Of a stretch of 55,780 nucleotides of DNA, positions 1 through 7,974 are shown piece after piece. The notes beneath the pieces are model-generated. The model ran no database searches. It had not been told where the DNA came from and was given only the letters and a program-made list of their open reading frames with translations. The stretch comes from Bacteroidota bacterium (GTDB taxonomy: Bacteria > Bacteroidota > Bacteroidia > Chitinophagales > Chitinophagaceae), in assembly GCA_013285915.1 (NCBI GenBank), contig JABDGS010000012.1:1-55780 (forward strand), given 5' to 3'. A program made the translations under genes and the position numbers. Numbering within the stretch: the first letter of the stretch is position 1; every line of letters begins with the position of its first letter.

Positions 1-1
1 A

Positions 2-1273
2 TCTTCTCAAAACGCTTCTGCCTTTATTTGCCTTCATCTCGACTATAAAAAGAGCAATACCAATAACAACGGCGGCGTGAGTGCTTACGTATCGAGTGAC
101 AATGCCCACTTTGCTGAAAGCAAGCTTCTTGGTTCAGCAGTGCTGCAAAACCTGTCAGCAGGTTTTAAAACCGACAAACTTTTGAAAGAAAGACGGGCTG
201 CCATTACCATTTTAAAAAATAATCCCCTGCCCGCCATATTGCTGCAATGCGGTACGCTGGATAATGCTTCAGACTTTAAAAATTTAACCAGTGATGGCAA
301 GATTGGTGAAATGGCGAATGAGATTTTGCAGGGTGTTGCCACTTATGCCAATCACCAAACAACAGGCATTGATGTGAAGCAGGAGATGGTTTTGGGTACG
401 TATTCGCCCAAAAAAGATACGGCTGCCCCTGTAATAATACTTGATGGCAGTGGTATTACTATTAATTATAAAAACGACTCGTTACATACCCACGCTAAGC
501 CGGTTATAATTCTAGATGGGGAAGAAGTGCCCTGGTCTGCAATGAGCCTGATTGAACCTGGTGAAATTGAAAGCGTGCATGTGCTTAAGGATGAAACAGC
601 TACAAATGCATACGGGCAAAAGGGAGTTAACGGCGTTGTTGAAATTTATACCAAAAAGTACGCAACCGCAGGCAATATTGTTCAGCTAACCGAAACACCG
701 CCCATTACAATAGTTGGCAGGGTTGATAGCGTACGCTTAAGAAGCGATGATGTACGTGTGCAAAACATATTATTGTCAACTATCAATCAAACGCGGCCGG
801 AGAAACCGGCATTTATTAGAAAGGACCCTGCCATTACTTTCGATACGCTGGAAAAACCGCTGGTAATAAAAGGAAAGCTTATGATTACCCCCGATTTAAT
901 AAAACGGGATGACATTGGGCCAATAACTGTTGAGGGGTACAGGCTGGGCACAAAACCGGCCTCGTTTCCGGGTGGACTTGCGGGCTGGCAGAGTTTTCTT
1001 GCCAATAACCTTCACGCTTCTGTAGTTAGCGAAAAGGGGGGGCCTGCTGGTATATATAAGGTTGACCTGCTGTTCTCAGTTGATGAAGAAGGCAATATTT
1101 CAAACATAAGAATAATGCAGGACCCCGGTTACGGCACAGCTGAAGAGGCTGTACGTGTTATGGAAAAAAGCCCTAAATGGGTACCGGGTAATTATAATGG
1201 CAAGCCCGTTAAACTAATGCAAAGGCAGAGTATTATGTTCAGCAACGGTGCAAAGGCGCGTTCAGTAATTTAA
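2..1273 (+). CDS. Amidase-like / receptor-plug-like / TonB C-terminal fusion protein (5' end outside window)
   Basis: The frame is open from the first bases of the window, so the start lies upstream. The visible part has three regions. The first (about 110 residues) resembles the C-terminal part of an Amidase_3 N-acetylmuramoyl-L-alanine amidase: AFICLHLDY matches the zinc-His strand and PAILLQCGTLDN matches the catalytic-Glu strand, but with Gln in place of Glu. The second carries PVIILDG twice and continues to VLKDETATNAYGQKGVNGVV, like the plug of SusC/RagA receptors. The third (from about GGLAGWQSFLANNL to the end) is a TonB C-terminal domain. Such TonB tails are common on Bacteroidota M56/BlaR1-like envelope proteins, so an M56 membrane part upstream is plausible but not visible. 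A strong hairpin follows the stop codon. Function is inferred to be envelope signalling or energy transduction. Confidence 0.75.
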   Translation, partial: SSQNASAFICLHLDYKKSNTNNNGGVSAYVSSDNAHFAESKLLGSAVLQNLSAGFKTDKLLKERRAAITILKNNPLPAILLQCGTLDNASDFKNLTSDGKIGEMANEILQGVATYANHQTTGIDVKQEMVLGTYSPKKDTAAPVIILDGSGITINYKNDSLHTHAKPVIILDGEEVPWSAMSLIEPGEIESVHVLKDETATNAYGQKGVNGVVEIYTKKYATAGNIVQLTETPPITIVGRVDSVRLRSDDVRVQNILLSTINQTRPEKPAFIRKDPAITFDTLEKPLVIKGKLMITPDLIKRDDIGPITVEGYRLGTKPASFPGGLAGWQSFLANNLHASVVSEKGGPAGIYKVDLLFSVDEEGNISNIRIMQDPGYGTAEEAVRVMEKSPKWVPGNYNGKPVKLMQRQSIMFSNGAKARSVI

Positions 1274-1290
1274 AAGATCATGCAAATTAC

Positions 1291-1323
1291 AAAACCCCGC
1301 AACCTGCAGGGCTGCGGGGTTTT
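1291..1323 (+). terminator. Intrinsic terminator after the TonB fusion gene
   Basis: A 10-bp perfect stem (AAAACCCCGC / GCGGGGTTTT) with a 13-base loop begins 17 bases after the stop codon. It ends in a T run, as expected for a plus-strand intrinsic terminator, and separates this gene from engB. Confidence 0.75.
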
Positions 1324-1351
1324 GCATTGGTTGCAGTTTAGCGTTACTTTG
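1321..1351 (+). promoter_or_regulatory. Candidate Bacteroidota promoter of engB, near-leaderless
   Basis: TTTG (1321-1324) lies 19 bases before TTACTTTG (1344-1351), which matches the -7 consensus TAnnTTTG at all but one fixed position. Transcription would start within a few bases of the ATG at 1356, so the mRNA would be leaderless or nearly so. The -33 box overlaps the preceding terminator's T run. Confidence 0.4.
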
Positions 1352-1355
1352 CAGC

Positions 1356-2000
1356 ATGCTAATTAAAAAGGCGGAATATGTTATTTCGAGCCCCACAGTG
1401 GATGTTTGCCCAAAACCAGACCGGCCGGAGTATGCCTTTATAGGCAGAAGCAACGTGGGTAAATCGTCGCTTATAAATATGCTGTGCAATAATCAAAAGC
1501 TTGCAAAAACTTCTATCTCGCCTGGTAAAACACAAAACATCAATCATTTTGCAATAGAGAGCGGCAAACAAAAAGGCCCTGTAGATAAATGGTACCTGGT
1601 TGATCTGCCGGGATATGGCTATGCAAAAATTGCGCAAACAACGCGCAAGGCCTGGACAAAAATGATTGAAGATTACCTGCGCAAACGGCAAAACCTGTTA
1701 AATGTTTTTGTATTAATTGACAGCCGCCACAGCCCCCAAAAAATTGACCTGGAATTTGTAAATGAACTTGGTACATGGCAGGTGCCTTTTACTATTTTGT
1801 TTACGAAAGCAGATAAAGAAAAACCCGGTGTGGTGCAAAGGCATGTGAAAGAATTTTTTGACGAAATGCTTAAAACATGGCAGTTTTTACCGCAGGGTTT
1901 AATTACAAGCGCTGCAACAAAACAGGGGCGGGAAGAGATACTGAAACTTATTGCAGATAAGAATGAAGCTATAAAGGAAGAGCAGGCAAAAAGCCGGTAA
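1356..2000 (+). CDS. engB: Ribosome biogenesis GTPase EngB/YihA/YsxC
   Basis: A 214-residue TRAFAC-class GTPase needed for late assembly of the large ribosomal subunit, acting in the cytoplasm. The G motifs are clear: G1 GRSNVGKSS (30-38), G2 around SISPGKTQ (53-60), G3 DLPGYG (83-88), G4 TKAD (150-153) and G5 near TSAAT (about 187). Length is normal for the family. The ATG start gives an N-terminus ending in PEYAFIGRSN as usual for EngB. It stands alone between a terminator and a convergent AsmA-like gene. Identification is firm. Confidence 0.95.
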   Translation: MLIKKAEYVISSPTVDVCPKPDRPEYAFIGRSNVGKSSLINMLCNNQKLAKTSISPGKTQNINHFAIESGKQKGPVDKWYLVDLPGYGYAKIAQTTRKAWTKMIEDYLRKRQNLLNVFVLIDSRHSPQKIDLEFVNELGTWQVPFTILFTKADKEKPGVVQRHVKEFFDEMLKTWQFLPQGLITSAATKQGREEILKLIADKNEAIKEEQAKSR

Positions 2001-2212
2001 TTTTATCACTGACAAAAAATACAGACGCCTTATTATGACGCAGCAATCGCCAAACAGCCATGACGATTTAGCCGCAAAGTTTTGAACAACTGGTATATCA
2101 AAGTTTGAAATAGTGATCAAGAGCACGCGCTATTGTTGGTGTCTTTTTACGAAGCATGAATGTGATTGCCCGTTGACTGTGAAAACGGAGGCAACACTGG
2201 AGAATACGTGTA

Positions 2213-4702
2213 TTATTTAGTGCCCGTTGTATCTGCACCGCCTTTTCTGAATTTTCTAAAAAGATCCAGCCCAACTTTTATTTTACCATCGGCTTTTGAT
2301 TTTGCACGCAGGTAAACGCTGGGCCCAACCTTAGCATCCAGCCCTTTATTGCCGGGTTTATTGTCGCCGTCTTTTTTATTAAGGTTGCTTAAAGGTACCT
2401 GTATACTTATATCGGTGGGCGACTTTGCGACCCCATATACACCTTCAACAAAAAGACGCATAAAAGATGATGCGATCTCCATTCGCGGAATGATCACCTG
2501 GTTTTGCTTTACCGTAAGTGTATTCTTTATTTCTGCAAAATCAATATTATTAAGGTCTCGGTTTTTAAATGCATAATCCTGTATGACCAGTATGGGTGTA
2601 TAATTTATCAGCGCCCCGTTGCGAATGGAGAAGTTAACGTTGCCCTGTAATGTGCCGGGTACAATTGCCCCTTTATTATCCATCTGCATATTAATTACCG
2701 CGCTGGTATTTAATGTGCCACGCAGGTTGGTGTATAATATGCCATCCTGTCCAAAATTATTAAAGGCGAAAAAGGCATTTCTTACATCAGCGTTTTGAAT
2801 ATCGCAATGTGCTGTTGCCAAAAAATTTCCTTCCGCCTGGCGTATATCTGCATCAACTGTAAAGCTACCGCCGCCAAAATCTAGTGCAGCATGCTGCACA
2901 CGCCAATCATCCTGCTGCAGTAACAGTGATAATTTTGCGTTTTGTGCCGAAAAGTTTTCCAACACCAGTTGTTTAGCATTTATATTAAGCGCTATATTGC
3001 CCTTTGATAAAATATCATCAAGCCCGGCTATAGTACTACCAATACTTTTATGAGTTTCAGCCTTGGGCTGACGGGTTGCACGCTTTGCAAATACTTTTTT
3101 AAAATCTGCTGCATAAAAAACAGGGCAGAATATATTACATACAATACTGGATTTACCGGAATCGACCATTGCTATGCGGTTAATGCTGCTGCCTGCACCC
3201 GTAACTTCAAAATGGTTTTTCAGGTAATCGCAGGTAATTTTCTTTATGTTTATTGTATTCCTCAAAAACTCAAGGTCGCCCTGGCAATTTATAAACTGCA
3301 GGTTATGGGGTACATACGTTAGCTTGCCATCTTCAACATGCAAGGCGCCGGTTATATTTCCAAGCATAGATGGGTTTGCAGTTAAAGGGCCTTTGTATTT
3401 CAGGTCAAGCTTCGCTGTGCCGCCATCAAAACTTATATTTTGCAGGTTAAACGCATCATCCAGTTGTGAAAAACTGCAGTTTGTTTTGAAATCAAAATAC
3501 AAAACAGGGTCGCTTAAGTTGTCTATCCTGGTACTGTCTCCGATCAGGGGAACGCTATACCATTTACCTGTAAACTGCGGAAAATAAACAATCGAATTGG
3601 GGTCGCTGGGGGGCAGGCTGTCATTCACCCTGTTTTCGTAAATACCAGTAAAATTGCAATCACCGAAAGTAGCAATTGGTGTTATCAATATATTATTCTT
3701 AGCCTTGCAAACTACGTGCACATGCGGGTCGCCGCCGTGTAATGAGCCGACAAGTTTGGCATCAACTTCAATAGGCATTGTAACATCAATAAGCGTCAGT
3801 TTACTCCTTATCTTCTGCGTCAACAATGCTTTAGCATCTTTATATAAAATTTTATCTGTTATGGCATGCACTAAAAACCAGGCGGAATCGCCACCAAAGT
3901 GAAACTCGGCTGAAATTTTAAAATCGTTGTTATTAATAACAGCCGGAGATTGCTGAATGATAAGCGTTTTTGCAGATTTATCAAATTGCATCTGCCATTT
4001 TGCTTTTATCGTGCTGTTTTCAACATAAACGCCTTTTTCCAGGTTAAAGCCCAAGCCGTCAAGCAGGCATTCCTCATTTAGAGTAATGAGCAATAAAGAG
4101 TCCTGCCTTTTTATGGTAGCCACAGCAGTGGAAACATTTACGCCAAAATGTTTATTTTTTACTTTATCCTCGCTAATGAAAGTAAAATTTTCCAGTTCAA
4201 TATGGTTTATAATAATGGGCCGTGGTGTTGTTTTAAATGAGTCAGTTACAGCAGGTTGATTTTTTGATGAAAGCAGGTATGCGTTATTAAACCCTGTGGA
4301 ATCAATAAACAAATGAAATTGTGCACCTGATATTTTTACCCGTGCAATATCAGGCTTGCCTGAACTAAGCTGAAACAAACTTACGGCACAGTAAATATCA
4401 TTTGCTTTTAGCAAAGGTTTGTGATAGAGTGAATCTGCAACCGTTACATTTTTTATGTCAATAGTTAGGTTGGGGAAATTTTTCCATACTGAAAGATCAA
4501 TATCACCAATAGAAAGATCACCGTTAAGCCGTTTATGAAATTCAGTTTTAACGAGAGTAATAATTTTTTGCTTGTTATTATACACATAAATGCTTGCTGC
4601 AGATAATAAAATAGCAATTAATAACAACAGGCCAATTAGAATATAACCTGTTATTTTTATGGGTTTACGCCGCCAGAAAGCTTTTAGTTTGTATGCCTGC
4701 AT
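2213..4702 (-). CDS. AsmA-like protein, probable envelope lipid-transport/assembly factor
   Basis: An 829-residue protein with a short cytoplasmic start, one membrane segment at about 18-42 (ITGYILIGLLLLIAILL) and a long beta-rich periplasmic part. The region right after the membrane segment (FHKRLNGDLSIGDIDLSVWKNFPNLTIDIKNVTV) is the AsmA N-terminal signature of Bacteroidota. The C-terminal part (NFSIRNGALINYTPI, later EIASSFMRLFVEGVYG) matches the AsmA-2-like C-terminal region. AsmA-like proteins are repeating beta-groove proteins linked to phospholipid movement to, and assembly of, the outer membrane; a role here is inferred from family. The gene starts just beyond the terminator of the esterase gene, so it has its own promoter. 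Confidence 0.85.
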   Translation of the reverse strand: MQAYKLKAFWRRKPIKITGYILIGLLLLIAILLSAASIYVYNNKQKIITLVKTEFHKRLNGDLSIGDIDLSVWKNFPNLTIDIKNVTVADSLYHKPLLKANDIYCAVSLFQLSSGKPDIARVKISGAQFHLFIDSTGFNNAYLLSSKNQPAVTDSFKTTPRPIIINHIELENFTFISEDKVKNKHFGVNVSTAVATIKRQDSLLLITLNEECLLDGLGFNLEKGVYVENSTIKAKWQMQFDKSAKTLIIQQSPAVINNNDFKISAEFHFGGDSAWFLVHAITDKILYKDAKALLTQKIRSKLTLIDVTMPIEVDAKLVGSLHGGDPHVHVVCKAKNNILITPIATFGDCNFTGIYENRVNDSLPPSDPNSIVYFPQFTGKWYSVPLIGDSTRIDNLSDPVLYFDFKTNCSFSQLDDAFNLQNISFDGGTAKLDLKYKGPLTANPSMLGNITGALHVEDGKLTYVPHNLQFINCQGDLEFLRNTINIKKITCDYLKNHFEVTGAGSSINRIAMVDSGKSSIVCNIFCPVFYAADFKKVFAKRATRQPKAETHKSIGSTIAGLDDILSKGNIALNINAKQLVLENFSAQNAKLSLLLQQDDWRVQHAALDFGGGSFTVDADIRQAEGNFLATAHCDIQNADVRNAFFAFNNFGQDGILYTNLRGTLNTSAVINMQMDNKGAIVPGTLQGNVNFSIRNGALINYTPILVIQDYAFKNRDLNNIDFAEIKNTLTVKQNQVIIPRMEIASSFMRLFVEGVYGVAKSPTDISIQVPLSNLNKKDGDNKPGNKGLDAKVGPSVYLRAKSKADGKIKVGLDLFRKFRKGGADTTGTK

Positions 4703-4710
4703 ATATTAAA

Positions 4711-4733
4711 AAATCCCGCTGTGGGCGGGATTT
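4711..4733 (-). terminator. Intrinsic terminator after the esterase gene
   Basis: A 9-bp perfect stem AAATCCCGC / GCGGGATTT with a 5-base loop lies 5 bases beyond the esterase stop and just upstream of the AsmA-like start. The A/T flanks allow termination on either strand; the gene order favours minus. Confidence 0.7.
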
Positions 4734-4737
4734 ATGA

Positions 4738-5469
4738 TTAGAATTTGGTATCAATTATATACGGGAGCATTTGCCGCCACGTGCTCCAGTCATGTTTTAT
4801 TTCAGGCCCCCATATATCAAGGTCGTGCCAAATACCTTTATCCCATAATACCTGCGAAAACCGCCTGTTAGCTTCAGGATCCTCATAATCACCGGCACCT
4901 GTATAAATGTGTATATGGTGGCTTGCTCTTATCTTATCCAAAAACCATGCATCATTTAAGTTAGGCATATAATGCAGCGGGCTGTTATAATAAACCTGCT
5001 CATCCCAGTAGCCTTTTGTGTACTCCGTAAGGTCGTATACACCGCTCATGCTTATAACACCATTTATGCTGTCGGGCCGCTTTAAAAAAAGGTTCATAGC
5101 ATGCAGCGCCCCAAACGATGCACCACAGGTATATATAAACGTGTCGCTGCTGCTATTGGTGCGTATAAAGGGCAGCACTTCATTATGTACATATTCGTTA
5201 AACTGGTTTTGGCGTATAGCTTTGTGCGCGGGTATCATCGCATCATTCATCCAGCTTTCTTTATTTATACTGTCAATGCTGTACACTTTCATTTTCCCGG
5301 CGTTTATAAAAGGGCTTAATGCGTCAATAAGCTGAAAACGCTCATATTCCAGGTAATCCGCAGCGGCAGTTGGTATCATTAATATGGCAAAGCCATAGTG
5401 CCCGTACATGGCTATTGGCATGTCTTTGTTAAGTGCAGGACTGTACCACGATGTTATTTCTTTACGCAT
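4738..5469 (-). CDS. Esterase-family alpha/beta hydrolase
   Basis: A 243-residue cytoplasmic protein without signal peptide. It has an alpha/beta-hydrolase nucleophile elbow CGASFGA with Ser at about 118 and a late His in IKHDWSTW (about 227) as the likely catalytic base. Layout and length fit the putative esterase (COG4947-like) group, whose members often act on acyl or thioester substrates. The substrate cannot be told from sequence. The gene is flanked by its own terminator and is probably monocistronic. Confidence 0.75.
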   Translation of the reverse strand: MRKEITSWYSPALNKDMPIAMYGHYGFAILMIPTAAADYLEYERFQLIDALSPFINAGKMKVYSIDSINKESWMNDAMIPAHKAIRQNQFNEYVHNEVLPFIRTNSSSDTFIYTCGASFGALHAMNLFLKRPDSINGVISMSGVYDLTEYTKGYWDEQVYYNSPLHYMPNLNDAWFLDKIRASHHIHIYTGAGDYEDPEANRRFSQVLWDKGIWHDLDIWGPEIKHDWSTWRQMLPYIIDTKF

Positions 5470-5606
5470 AGGCAGGGGTTATAGTTATTGAAGGTAAGCA
5501 AATTGAGGAAACCACTCTTGTTTGAGCATAATGCAGACGAGTAAATAATTGTTGTTTTCGCGTAAAACCTGCCAAATTGTTGTTTACCAATCCTCGATCA
5601 TCTATC

Positions 5607-6065
5607 TCACTTTCTTTTTACAAGAAAGGCGAAATAGTTTTTATCTTTTAAAAAAGGCTCAACGTCATAATCCAGGCCATCAACATTTAGCCCAAATATC
5701 TCAAAGTCGGCATTGCTTTCAACAAATCTATTAGCAATGGCCATACGGTATAACCTTGTCCGTTCTTTTGTGGTACCGGCAAAAAATACTGCCCTGGCGG
5801 GATAGCGTGACGTAAACTTGTGCACTGCGGTTGCAACAGTTGCAAGTACTTTGTTACTATCTTTATTATCATTTCTTACGCGGTCGTCAAGAGTGCCATC
5901 AGGCAAAAAATTGCCAAATGCAAGGTTGTAAATTTCAGGATTAGGTGTTTGAATAAATTGTACAATCTTTTTTACCGCTCCTTTTGGCCCGGTGCTTATA
6001 AAAGAAAACTCCAGCGCCTGGCCCGAAGTTGGAATGGATTGATATTCCTGTATTTCAATTTTCAT
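5607..6065 (-). CDS. DUF6934 family protein, partner of ParA-like gene
   Basis: A 152-residue protein of unknown function, recognised by the run AFGNFLPDGTLDDRV, then VLATVATAVHKFT and FAGTTKERTRLYRMAIANR, which is the conserved core of the DUF6934 family widespread in Bacteroidota. The longer frame could start at 6125 inside the ParA gene, but the ATG at 6065 gives the usual N-terminus (MKIEIQEYQ) and lies 14 bases after the ParA stop, so I use it. The two genes almost certainly form an operon. There is no membrane segment or signal peptide. The conserved Asp/Arg-rich core suggests a nucleotide- or nucleic-acid-related role, but that is speculation. Confidence 0.75.
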   Translation of the reverse strand: MKIEIQEYQSIPTSGQALEFSFISTGPKGAVKKIVQFIQTPNPEIYNLAFGNFLPDGTLDDRVRNDNKDSNKVLATVATAVHKFTSRYPARAVFFAGTTKERTRLYRMAIANRFVESNADFEIFGLNVDGLDYDVEPFLKDKNYFAFLVKRK

Positions 6066-6079
6066 ACGTTTTTTTATTT

Positions 6080-6817
6080 CTACAAACAAACCCGTTTCAC
6101 TTCCGTCCATAAATCCCTGTAACATTGGGCTGCATAACTGCTGTTTGCAAATTCAAATAAAGGTTGGCGGTGTATGCCCATTTTTTCAACATCGCTCAGG
6201 TAGGGTATATAGTTTTTAAGAAAGAATTTGTCTTTATAAAATGCTTGAATCACCTCATGGTGCAGGCTTTTGCGATGGTCAACCATGCTGAAAAAGCATT
6301 TTATTTTTTCATTATCAAGACCGTTTTCTTTAAAGTAATCAACCACTGTTTCATACGAACGTATAGATAATGTTGTAGGTATATTTGGCATCAGTACCCA
6401 GTCAGCGGCATTAAAAATATTATCGTGCAGCAGCGATATGCCGGGCGGGCAGTCAAGCAATACCAGCTCAAACTGTTTAAGATCACTTATAAGATTTTTA
6501 AGTTTTTTACGGCTTTGCTTCATTTCATCAAGCACAATATCAGCGTTGCGTGCAGAAAGGTCAGCCGGTATCACCCAAAGGTTTTCGAAAACAGAATCAA
6601 CAACCGCGTCTTTTACATTCATTTCTTCAGTTAATATCTTCCTGCTTTCGTTTTTTGAAACCGGTTGTACATTAAGATAAAAGGTAGAAGAACCTTGTGG
6701 GTCAAGATCCCAAATAAGAGTTTTTAAACCATCAGCGGCAGCAAGGTAGCCAAGGTTTACAGCGGCAGCAGTTTTACCCACGCCACCTTTTAAATTGTAT
6801 AAGGCAAGTACCGTCAT
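6080..6817 (-). CDS. ParA-family (MinD/Soj-type) ATPase
   Basis: A 245-residue ATPase with the deviant Walker A KGGVGKT at 10-16, a DLDPQGSSTFYL motif (Walker A' region) and Walker B VLLDCPPG at about 116. This is the short ParA form without an N-terminal DNA-binding domain. Family members position plasmids, chromosomes or protein clusters by ATP-driven gradients. No parB gene or parS-like site is nearby. Instead the next gene in the operon encodes a DUF6934 protein, so the chromosomal partition ParA is an unlikely identity. It may position, or be coupled to, its DUF6934 partner. Confidence 0.85.
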   Translation of the reverse strand: MTVLALYNLKGGVGKTAAAVNLGYLAAADGLKTLIWDLDPQGSSTFYLNVQPVSKNESRKILTEEMNVKDAVVDSVFENLWVIPADLSARNADIVLDEMKQSRKKLKNLISDLKQFELVLLDCPPGISLLHDNIFNAADWVLMPNIPTTLSIRSYETVVDYFKENGLDNEKIKCFFSMVDHRKSLHHEVIQAFYKDKFFLKNYIPYLSDVEKMGIHRQPLFEFANSSYAAQCYRDLWTEVKRVCL

Positions 6818-6887
6818 AACAGTTAATTATAAATGAAAAGTACAAAAAAGGATTGAAATGCACCTTTTCAACCGCTTGGCCGGTAAA

Positions 6888-6923
6888 CAAAAATGGCATC
6901 TTTCTTGAAAGATGCCATTTTTG
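6888..6923 (-). terminator. Strong bidirectional-type hairpin terminator
   Basis: A perfect 17-bp stem with a 2-base loop, flanked by A and T runs (CAAAAATGGCATCTTTC and its complement), lies 29 bases beyond the stop of the DUF2911 gene and upstream of parA. It is the expected terminator of the DUF2911 gene. Confidence 0.85.
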
Positions 6924-6952
6924 ATAATGCGTAATTTTTGATCTGCTGAATA

Positions 6953-7783
6953 CTATTTTAGTCTTGCAAGCAGCTTTTCATTCAATGTTATAAAATCCTG
7001 GTTAGGCACTTTTTTCGCAATTTCTATTGACTTATTTGCGGCAGCTATTGCGCCTTTTTTATTACCCAGCTTTTCTTCAATTTGTGCAAGCAGGTAAAAC
7101 ATATAATATGCATCCGGTTGTTGCTCAGTTGCTTTTGTGGCCCATTCTTCGGCTTTATGCAGGTCTTTACCGTTATTAAAATAGTAACCGGCTGCTGCAT
7201 AATAAGGCGGCTTTTTCCCGATTATCGCGGTATCAATCTGCTCCATAACACGGGTATCAATATCTGTTTGTATGGGTAATGCAACTTCTGTATTCTCCCA
7301 TTGCATATTAAGCAGGCAGGTATTTTGTTTTACGTCATCAAACTGCATTGTAAATGTCTCTACCGTGTTTGTAACATGCCTTACCGGGGCTGTAACATGG
7401 GCCAAATCATTTTCTGATTTGTATAATGCAGGATTGTTTATGTCAAGCTGTTTGGTAATAATTATCGTCCATGTGGTTGTGCCCGGTATAGTTACCAGGC
7501 CATACTTACCTGCAGGTATTTTTGTGCCACCAATTATAACCTCATCTCCAAAAGTTATTATGGTAGGGCCGTTAGCGCCTGTGCGCCATACTTTGCCAAA
7601 GGGCACAAGGTCGCCAAATATCTTCCTCCCTTTCATACCGGGCCGTGAGTAAGAAAGGTTGATAGATGCAAGGCCAAAGTCCTGGTGAACGGTTTGTGTT
7701 GGGCTTGCAGAAGGCAGATTTAATTGCGAAAAACTGGTGATGCTGACAATTAATGCTAAGGCAAGCAGTGATAACGTTTTCAT
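6953..7783 (-). CDS. DUF2911 domain protein with C-terminal TPR-like region
   Basis: A 276-residue secreted protein. Residues 1-19 (MKTLSLLALALIVSITSFS) are a signal peptide. Residues about 30-165 form the DUF2911 domain, with the hallmark YSRPGMKGRKIFGDLVPFGK and VWRTGANGPT. The C-terminal part (about 190-270: YYFNNGKDLHKAEEWATKAT and onward) looks like two or three TPR-type helical hairpins. This architecture is common in Bacteroidota; its function is unknown. The gene has a clear promoter and terminator and appears monocistronic. Confidence 0.85.
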   Translation of the reverse strand: MKTLSLLALALIVSITSFSQLNLPSASPTQTVHQDFGLASINLSYSRPGMKGRKIFGDLVPFGKVWRTGANGPTIITFGDEVIIGGTKIPAGKYGLVTIPGTTTWTIIITKQLDINNPALYKSENDLAHVTAPVRHVTNTVETFTMQFDDVKQNTCLLNMQWENTEVALPIQTDIDTRVMEQIDTAIIGKKPPYYAAAGYYFNNGKDLHKAEEWATKATEQQPDAYYMFYLLAQIEEKLGNKKGAIAAANKSIEIAKKVPNQDFITLNEKLLARLK

Positions 7784-7805
7784 TTGTTTGAGTATTTTTC
7801 TTAAA

Positions 7806-7813
7806 CAAAAATA
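7806..7813 (-). promoter_or_regulatory. -7 promoter element of the DUF2911 gene
   Basis: On the minus strand TATTTTTG fits TAnnTTTG perfectly, 22 bases before the ATG. A TTAG about 21 bases further upstream is a weak -33 candidate. Confidence 0.45.
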
Positions 7814-7974
7814 GAGAGAACATATTTAATTAGCCTAAGTAAATAAAAAGCTGGCCAACGCATAAAGGCAGTGCGGTGCATTAATAATAATATGCCGCTG
7901 CAAATATAAAATTTTACCTGCCCTGCTGCAGGCAACCTTAATTTAATAGCCACGCGTTTATTGTTGATGGTATC

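Noticed and set aside
5607-6125. A longer DUF6934 protein beginning inside the ParA gene
   Set aside because: The first 20 residues lie in ParA coding sequence and lack family similarity; the ATG at 6065 fits better.
6080-6817. ParA as the chromosome partition protein (a replication-origin marker)
   Set aside because: No parB, parS-like inverted repeats, dnaA, gidA or rnpA are present nearby; the partner gene is DUF6934.
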